From Bacteroidales bacterium Bact_22 (GTDB lineage Bacteria > Bacteroidota > Bacteroidia > Bacteroidales > F082): a stretch of DNA of 64,000 bases. Under the pieces are notes generated by a model that worked only from the letters and a program-made list of their open reading frames with translations, did no database searches and was not told the DNA's origin. Below, piece by piece: positions 58,498-64,000 of this stretch (positions within the stretch are counted from its first letter, which is position 1; each line of letters starts with the position of its first letter). Where the stretch lies: positions 1 through 64,000 of the forward strand of contig LUZN01000020.1 in NCBI GenBank assembly GCA_001603665.1, written 5' to 3'. Position numbers and translations under genes: made by a program.

Positions 58498-59838
58498 ATG
58501 GACATCATTATAGCAGGTGACGGTGAAGTTGGTATGCACTTGGCGGAGGCCTTGGAGCGCAGCGACCATAACATCACCATCGTGGACCCCCACGAGGAGC
58601 TTCTGAAGATGATGGAGTCGCACTCCGACCTTATGACGATTGCTGGTGACTCCACCTCTATCAAGGTTTTACAGAAAGCCAACGTGAAGAAGGCCGACAT
58701 GGTCATTGCGGTGCTTCACGACGAGCATATCAACCTCTTGACGGGTATCTTGGCGAAGAAACTCGGTGCCAAGCGCGTGATAGTGCGCGTCAACACCATG
58801 GAGAACCTCAGTCCGGAGTCGTGGCGCATCTACCAGGACCTCGGCATCGACGGTATCATCTCGCCTGAAGACATTGCTGCTCAAGAGATTATCACCTTGC
58901 TGAAGCAGACGGCGGCGACCGAAGCCTACGACTTCGCGGGCGGCAAACTCGAGATGTATATGATGAAGCTCGAAGACAACGCCAGCGTGCTCAACAAAAC
59001 GTTGGCCGAGCTCGCTGAGCGCTTCAAACACCTCGATTTTAAGCTGGTGGCGATACACCGCAGGCAGAACACCTTCATCCCGCACGATGGCGACGCCCTC
59101 AAGTCGGGCGACATGGTGTATGTGATCACCAAGCCGAGCGCTGTGCGAGAGCTGATGCAGATGGGCGGCAAGAAGAAATACGACATCCACAACGTGATGA
59201 TCATCGGTGGCGGCCGCGTGGGACGAATCACTGCCAAGCGACTTGAAAACGACATGGACATCAAGATCATCGAGAAGGACAAGGAACGCTGCTACGAGCT
59301 GACGAATGCGTTATCTAACACATTGGTAGTCAACGCCGATGCCCGCGACGTGGATATGCTCGAGGAAGAAGGCATCAAGAGTGTCGACGCCTTCATCGCG
59401 GTGACCGAAAACACCGAGACCAACATCCTGACGTGCCTGCAGGCCAAGGCTTATGGCGTGAAGAAGACCATCGCCTTGGTTGAAAACATCGATTACATCG
59501 ACATTTCGCAAAATATCGGTATTGATACCATTATCAATAAGAAGCTGATTGCGGCGAGCTACATAGTGCGCTACACTTTGGGCGATAATGTGTCGACTCT
59601 GAAGTGCCTCAGCGGCATCGATGCCGACATCATGGAGTTTGTGGTGCCGGATGGTTGTCTGGCTACAATGCGGCCTATCAACAGGCTTCACGTGCCGGAG
59701 GGAGCGATTATCGGAGGAATTATAAGAGGTGAAGTGAGCTACATCGCCAACGGCGACTTCCAAATCGAAGCCGAAGACCGTGTGGTCGTTCTTGCATTGC
59801 CGCAGGCGATTAAAGAAGTAGAGAAACTATTCAGATAA
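58498..59838 (+). CDS. trkA: Trk-type K+ transport NAD-binding protein (TrkA)
   Basis: 446 aa with two tandem RCK units: MDIIIAGDGEVGMHLAEALERSDHNITIVD and NVMIIGGGRVGRITAKRLEND. Confidence 0.92.
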   Translation: MDIIIAGDGEVGMHLAEALERSDHNITIVDPHEELLKMMESHSDLMTIAGDSTSIKVLQKANVKKADMVIAVLHDEHINLLTGILAKKLGAKRVIVRVNTMENLSPESWRIYQDLGIDGIISPEDIAAQEIITLLKQTAATEAYDFAGGKLEMYMMKLEDNASVLNKTLAELAERFKHLDFKLVAIHRRQNTFIPHDGDALKSGDMVYVITKPSAVRELMQMGGKKKYDIHNVMIIGGGRVGRITAKRLENDMDIKIIEKDKERCYELTNALSNTLVVNADARDVDMLEEEGIKSVDAFIAVTENTETNILTCLQAKAYGVKKTIALVENIDYIDISQNIGIDTIINKKLIAASYIVRYTLGDNVSTLKCLSGIDADIMEFVVPDGCLATMRPINRLHVPEGAIIGGIIRGEVSYIANGDFQIEAEDRVVVLALPQAIKEVEKLFR

Positions 59839-61778
59839 TGAAGCGAATACCTGTATTTGTAACGGTAACGTTCAGATTATACGTAATTCTTATTGCTATA
59901 TACACTGCATTCAGAATTGCGCTTTTATTACTAAATCTTGACCGCGTTGGCTCAACAACCACTTGGGAAGTCGTTCAAGCCTTTGTGATGGGTGTCCGCT
60001 TTGACATCGTTACAATCGGCTTTGTTATCGCAATTCCTACAATAATTCTAACCGTTTTTTCATTTTTCGGCAAGAAAAGCCGAACCTTCGAACTAATCTA
60101 CACTTGGGTTCTAACTGTTTGTTTTACAATTACTTTCGGCATTTGTGCCGCAGATATTCCATATTTTGATCAATTCTTCGACAGGTTTAATATCACCGCT
60201 TTCGAGTGGATGGCGACCGGCGATAGCGCCTTTGTCTTCAAGATGGTTTGGGAGGAGCCGACCTACATTTTGATGATGCTTCCGGTGCTTGGCGCAGGCT
60301 TCGTTTTCTGGTTCTTTACAAATAGAATAATGAAGCGCTCAACAGGCTGGGAGTCAGTGGGTTATGTAAGATATGGCATTGCGACAGTGCTGCTTTGGGG
60401 ACTTGTTTTCATCGGCATGCGAGGCCGCCTGAACGAGAAATCGCCTATCATGGTGGGCACCGCATATTTTGGCAACAACGCCATGCTCAACCAGCTCGGC
60501 TTGAACCCTAATTTCACTTTGGCGCGTAGTTGGCTCGATGCGAAAAACCCTGATAATCAGAAGGTTAGGTTTATGTCGGATGAGGCTGCCATTGCCTTGG
60601 TGCAGAAGAATTTAGAAATTGAAAATCCTAACGAAGAATTTCCTATTGCGAGAGAAATTGCAAGTGACTCAGTATCAAACAATTATAACGTTATTGTGGT
60701 GATTATGGAAGGCATGAGCTACAACAAGACCGCTCATGGCGGCAACACCCGAAATCTCACTCCTTTTCTCGATTCTTTGATGTGTAACTCGTTGAGTTTC
60801 AATAATTGTTATACAAGTGGCACTCACACCTACTGCGGCATCTACAGCACTTTTGTGTCGTATCCCGTCATCTTCAGGAATATGCCTTTGAAGCGCATCC
60901 CCGTGCTGCAGTACGACGGCATCGCTGCCACCTTGCAGAAAAACGGCTACCAGACCGCCTATTTCACCACTCACGACAAAGAGTTTGACAACGTGGCCGG
61001 CTTTTTGACCCAGAACGGCGTGGAGCGTATCGTTTCGCAGGCCGATTATCCCATCGCGGAAGTGAAGACAACCCTCGGCGTGCCAGACGATTTTATGTTC
61101 CGGTTCGCTATGCCTATTTTCGACGAGATGGCCAGTAATGACAGGCCTTTCTTCGCGGCGATGATGACTGCTTCCGACCATGGTCCCTTCTACGTCCCGG
61201 AGTATTTCAAGGCCAAAAACGACGACGTGCGGTACCAGATTACCGAGTATGCCGACTGGTCGCTGCGGAGGTTTATCGAGATGGCACAGGAAAAGCCTTG
61301 GTTTGACAACACTTTGTTTGTGTTTGTGGCCGATCATGGCGCGGCTTTGGACACCGACTATTCCATCCCGCTGAGTTATTTTCACTCGCCTCTGGTGTTT
61401 TACATGCCGAAGCATCTGCAAGCTGTTGAAAATGAGGCGATTGCGAGCCAGATGGACATCTTCCCTACGGTGATGGGTATCTTGAGTAAAGGATATGTGA
61501 ACAACAGTTTCGGTATCGATTTGCGGAAGGAGAGCAGGAGGTATGCTTATTTCATGGGCGACGACAAATATGGCGTGCTCGACCACGAGTGGTTGCTCAT
61601 CAACAAGCCGAGTGAGGAGCAGGTGGGTTTGTACCGATATGTGGAAAAAGACAAGAAAAATTACATTTCTGAGTATCCCGAGGTGGCCGAAGAGATGAAA
61701 AAATACGCCGAATCGGCTTGGCAAGTGAGTGATTATCAACAAGATAAGAAAAAAGTAAAATTTTTGTTGCACGAATAA
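59838..61778 (+). CDS. LTA synthase/sulfatase-family phosphotransferase
   Basis: 646 aa; N-terminal TM bundle; NVIVVIMEGMSYNKT, NCYTSGTHTYCGIYSTFVSYP, FVADHGAALDTDYSIPLSYFHSPLVFYMP. Confidence 0.88.
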   Translation: MKRIPVFVTVTFRLYVILIAIYTAFRIALLLLNLDRVGSTTTWEVVQAFVMGVRFDIVTIGFVIAIPTIILTVFSFFGKKSRTFELIYTWVLTVCFTITFGICAADIPYFDQFFDRFNITAFEWMATGDSAFVFKMVWEEPTYILMMLPVLGAGFVFWFFTNRIMKRSTGWESVGYVRYGIATVLLWGLVFIGMRGRLNEKSPIMVGTAYFGNNAMLNQLGLNPNFTLARSWLDAKNPDNQKVRFMSDEAAIALVQKNLEIENPNEEFPIAREIASDSVSNNYNVIVVIMEGMSYNKTAHGGNTRNLTPFLDSLMCNSLSFNNCYTSGTHTYCGIYSTFVSYPVIFRNMPLKRIPVLQYDGIAATLQKNGYQTAYFTTHDKEFDNVAGFLTQNGVERIVSQADYPIAEVKTTLGVPDDFMFRFAMPIFDEMASNDRPFFAAMMTASDHGPFYVPEYFKAKNDDVRYQITEYADWSLRRFIEMAQEKPWFDNTLFVFVADHGAALDTDYSIPLSYFHSPLVFYMPKHLQAVENEAIASQMDIFPTVMGILSKGYVNNSFGIDLRKESRRYAYFMGDDKYGVLDHEWLLINKPSEEQVGLYRYVEKDKKNYISEYPEVAEEMKKYAESAWQVSDYQQDKKKVKFLLHE

Positions 61779-61796
61779 AAATTATGTGTAATTTTG
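61763..61796 (+). promoter_or_regulatory. Promoter of tRNA-Gln (TTTG-N22-TAATTTTG)
   Basis: TTTG 61763-61766, TAATTTTG 61789-61796. Confidence 0.6.
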
Positions 61797-61806
61797 CGGT
61801 CGGAAA

Positions 61807-61879
61807 TGCCCAATGGTGTAATTGGCAACACGACTGACTCTGGATCAGTAAAGTCTAGGTTCGAACCCTGGTTGGGCAA
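61807..61879 (+). tRNA. tRNA-Gln (anticodon CTG)
   Basis: TGCCCAATGGTGTAATTGGCAACACGACTGACTCTGGATCAGTAAAGTCTAGGTTCGAACCCTGGTTGGGCAA; fully paired acceptor. Confidence 0.94.
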
Positions 61880-61889
61880 CGCAAGTTGA

Positions 61890-61930
61890 AATTGAGATGT
61901 CGAAAGGCGTCTCAATTTTTTTTATTTTTT
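61890..61930 (+). terminator. Rho-independent terminator after tRNA-Gln
   Basis: AATTGAGATG-tcgaaagg-CGTCTCAATT followed by T-tract. Confidence 0.8.
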
Positions 61931-61963
61931 TTGTCGAAGCTATTTATATTTTTATTAACTTTG
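61930..61963 (+). promoter_or_regulatory. Promoter of UpxY-like gene (TTTG-N22-TAACTTTG)
   Basis: TTTG 61930-61933, TAACTTTG 61956-61963; ~125-nt leader with hairpins follows. Confidence 0.55.
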
Positions 61964-62089
61964 CGAATGACTATTTTCCCGCAAAGGAAAATCCCATATT
62001 GTTTTTATAAATGATTGAAATCCAATAACTTAGCTGATTTCGATGTCCCCGAGGTATACTCGGCCCTGAAACTGTGCCCTTTTTGATAT

Positions 62090-62638
62090 ATGAATATCAT
62101 TGAAAAAAACGCTTTAGCATGGTATGTTTTGCGCGTGACTTATCAGCGCGAGATAGCGGCATCGAAGGCTTTGGAGGAACTTGGCATTGAGCATTATGTG
62201 CCGACGGTGAGGATGCGCATCCGTAACGAGAAAGGCGTGGCGACGGGTTGGAAAGTCGAGCCTTTGGTGCACAACTACATCTTCATTCACGACACGTTCG
62301 AAAATATCAAGAAGCTGAAGCAGAGCAAGCTCGACTATCTGCGTTTCATAATGGCGAAGGACGATGCGGGGATGATGAGCGTGCCGCAGTACGTGCCCGA
62401 CAAGCAGATGAGCGATTTCATCATGGTGGTGCAGACCATGGGGTCGAAGCCGGTTGATCCGGATATTGACCTTCGTAAAGGTGACCGCGTGAGGATTCTG
62501 ACCGGTCCGTTTGAGGGTGTTGAGGGCGTTTACGTTAGGATGCCAAACAGACACGAGAAACGCGTGGTGATTAAGATCGAAGGCGTAGCCGCTGTAGCAA
62601 CGGTAGCGATTAACGCCTCGGATGTAGAGAAGATTTAG
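62090..62638 (+). CDS. NusG-like transcription antiterminator (UpxY family)
   Basis: 182 aa; AWYVLRVTYQREIAASKALEELGIEHYVPTVRM, LRKGDRVRILTGPFEGVEGVYVRM (KOW). Confidence 0.88.
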   Translation: MNIIEKNALAWYVLRVTYQREIAASKALEELGIEHYVPTVRMRIRNEKGVATGWKVEPLVHNYIFIHDTFENIKKLKQSKLDYLRFIMAKDDAGMMSVPQYVPDKQMSDFIMVVQTMGSKPVDPDIDLRKGDRVRILTGPFEGVEGVYVRMPNRHEKRVVIKIEGVAAVATVAINASDVEKI

Positions 62639-62656
62639 CTTATAATCTCATAAACT

Positions 62657-63955
62657 ATGAATATAGCAGTAGCAGGAACAGGATATGTAGGATTAAGTAT
62701 CGCTACATTATTAGCTCAGCATAATCACGTTACCGCAGTTGATGTGGTGCCGGAGAAAGTTGAATTGATCAACAACAAGAAATCTCCGATTCAGGATGAG
62801 TATATCGAGAAATATCTCGCCGAGAAAAAGCTCGATTTGACAGCCACTCTCGATGGCGAGAAGGCATATAAAGATGCCGAATTCGTTGTCATTGCAGCTC
62901 CGACCAACTACGACCCGGTGAAGAATTTCTTCGACACGACTCACGTTGAGGAGGTGATCGACTTGGTTTTGAAAGTTAATCCGGATGCCACGATGGTGAT
63001 TAAGTCGACCATTCCGGTAGGATACACGAGAAGTCTGTATGTGAAATATGCAGCGAAGGGCGTGAAGAAGTTCAACCTGCTGTTCTCGCCGGAGTTTTTG
63101 CGCGAGAGCAAGGCGTTGTACGACAACCTCTATCCTTCGAGAATCATCGTCGGTTATCCTAAGGAAATCGATGGTTTCGATGAGGAAAACAAGGCTATCA
63201 AGAAGGTTGTGAGCGTGAATCTTGAGGAGAAAGCCAAGACTTTCGCCAAACTTTTGCAGGAAGGTGCTATCAAAACCGACATCCCGACGCTGTTTATGGG
63301 CATGAAGGAAGCCGAGGCAGTGAAGTTGTTTGCAAACACTTATCTCGCTTTGCGTGTGTCGTATTTCAATGAGCTTGATACATACGCAGAGGTAAAAGGA
63401 CTTGATACTCAAGCTATTATCGATGGTATTTGTCTCGACCCACGTATCGGCTCTCATTATAACAACCCTTCGTTTGGTTATGGCGGTTATTGCTTGCCGA
63501 AGGATACGAAGCAACTTTTGGCCAACTATGCCGATGTGCCTCAGAACATGATGAGCGCTATTGTTGAGAGTAACCGTACCCGTAAGGATTTCATTGCCGA
63601 TCAGGTGTTGAAGAAAGCCGGTTACTACGACTATTACGACAACGGCAGTTACAACGCCAAGGAAGAGAAAGAATGCACAATCGGAGTTTATCGTTTGACG
63701 ATGAAATCGAATTCAGACAACTTCCGCCAGAGCTCAATCCAGGGTGTGATGAAGCGCGTGAAAGCCAAGGGCGCTAAGGTTATCATCTATGAGCCGACAC
63801 TTGAAGATGGCTCAACATTCTTTGGCTCATTGGTGGTTAACGATTTGAAGAAATTCAAAGAGCAAAGCCAAGCTATCATAGCCAACCGTTATGATTCTTG
63901 CCTTGATGATGTGATTGGAAAAGTTTATACGAGAGATATTTTTAAACGCGACTAA
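62657..63955 (+). CDS. UDP-glucose/UDP-sugar 6-dehydrogenase
   Basis: 432 aa; [81 protein letters not shown]. Confidence 0.93.
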   Translation: MNIAVAGTGYVGLSIATLLAQHNHVTAVDVVPEKVELINNKKSPIQDEYIEKYLAEKKLDLTATLDGEKAYKDAEFVVIAAPTNYDPVKNFFDTTHVEEVIDLVLKVNPDATMVIKSTIPVGYTRSLYVKYAAKGVKKFNLLFSPEFLRESKALYDNLYPSRIIVGYPKEIDGFDEENKAIKKVVSVNLEEKAKTFAKLLQEGAIKTDIPTLFMGMKEAEAVKLFANTYLALRVSYFNELDTYAEVKGLDTQAIIDGICLDPRIGSHYNNPSFGYGGYCLPKDTKQLLANYADVPQNMMSAIVESNRTRKDFIADQVLKKAGYYDYYDNGSYNAKEEKECTIGVYRLTMKSNSDNFRQSSIQGVMKRVKAKGAKVIIYEPTLEDGSTFFGSLVVNDLKKFKEQSQAIIANRYDSCLDDVIGKVYTRDIFKRD

Positions 63956-63972
63956 CATAAAAATAACATATT

Positions 63973-64000
63973 ATGAATCTCAAAGGAACAAAAACAGAAA
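63973..64000 (+). CDS. Partial CDS cut by window end, possibly rubrerythrin
   Basis: MNLKGTKTE... resembles rubrerythrin N-termini; only 9 codons visible. Confidence 0.3.

Noticed and set aside
60675-61772. 365-aa minus-strand ORF antisense to the LTA synthase-family gene
   Set aside because: No recognisable domain; complement of a well-supported sulfatase-fold CDS

Overview
This 64-kb window looks like a chromosomal segment of an uncultured Bacteroidales-type bacterium. The evidence is protein family content, TAnnTTTG-type promoters, ATGA/TAATG-coupled genes and A-rich leaders in place of Shine-Dalgarno sequences. It carries housekeeping genes: ileS, a DksA-like gene, lspA, atpD, atpC, tsaB, tdk, rsmI, mnmA, an exonuclease III, nagB, a trkA-like gene, a ClC channel, and four tRNAs (Cys, Thr, Asn, Gln). 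It also carries a ~11-kb minus-strand nucleotide-sugar operon (PglF/CapD-like, ManC-like, galE, WlbA/WbpB-like, WbpD-like, nagB, DUF4954-like, rfbB, rfbD, rfbC) and a ~13-kb plus-strand surface-polysaccharide cluster. That cluster holds an O-antigen ligase/polymerase, Wzi-like protein, TupA-like ATP-grasp, opine-dehydrogenase-like protein, Wzx-like flippase, four glycosyltransferases, two phosphoglycosyl transferases and an acyltransferase-like protein. The most interesting candidates are: (1) an overlapping ATP-grasp/opine-dehydrogenase pair that may build an amide-linked opine decoration on the polysaccharide; (2) an exosortase-like gene translationally coupled to an outer-membrane barrel, plus a small secreted protein with a PEP/PID-CTERM-like tail 56 kb away; (3) an EF-G paralogue in which the catalytic-His position is Phe; (4) an alpha-2-macroglobulin-like protein without a thioester motif; (5) several dispersed palindromic or simple-repeat families, some acting as terminators or 5'UTRs and some inside coding genes. 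No rRNA, CRISPR array, transposase or prophage was recognised. All family calls come from reading the sequence; no database search was run.
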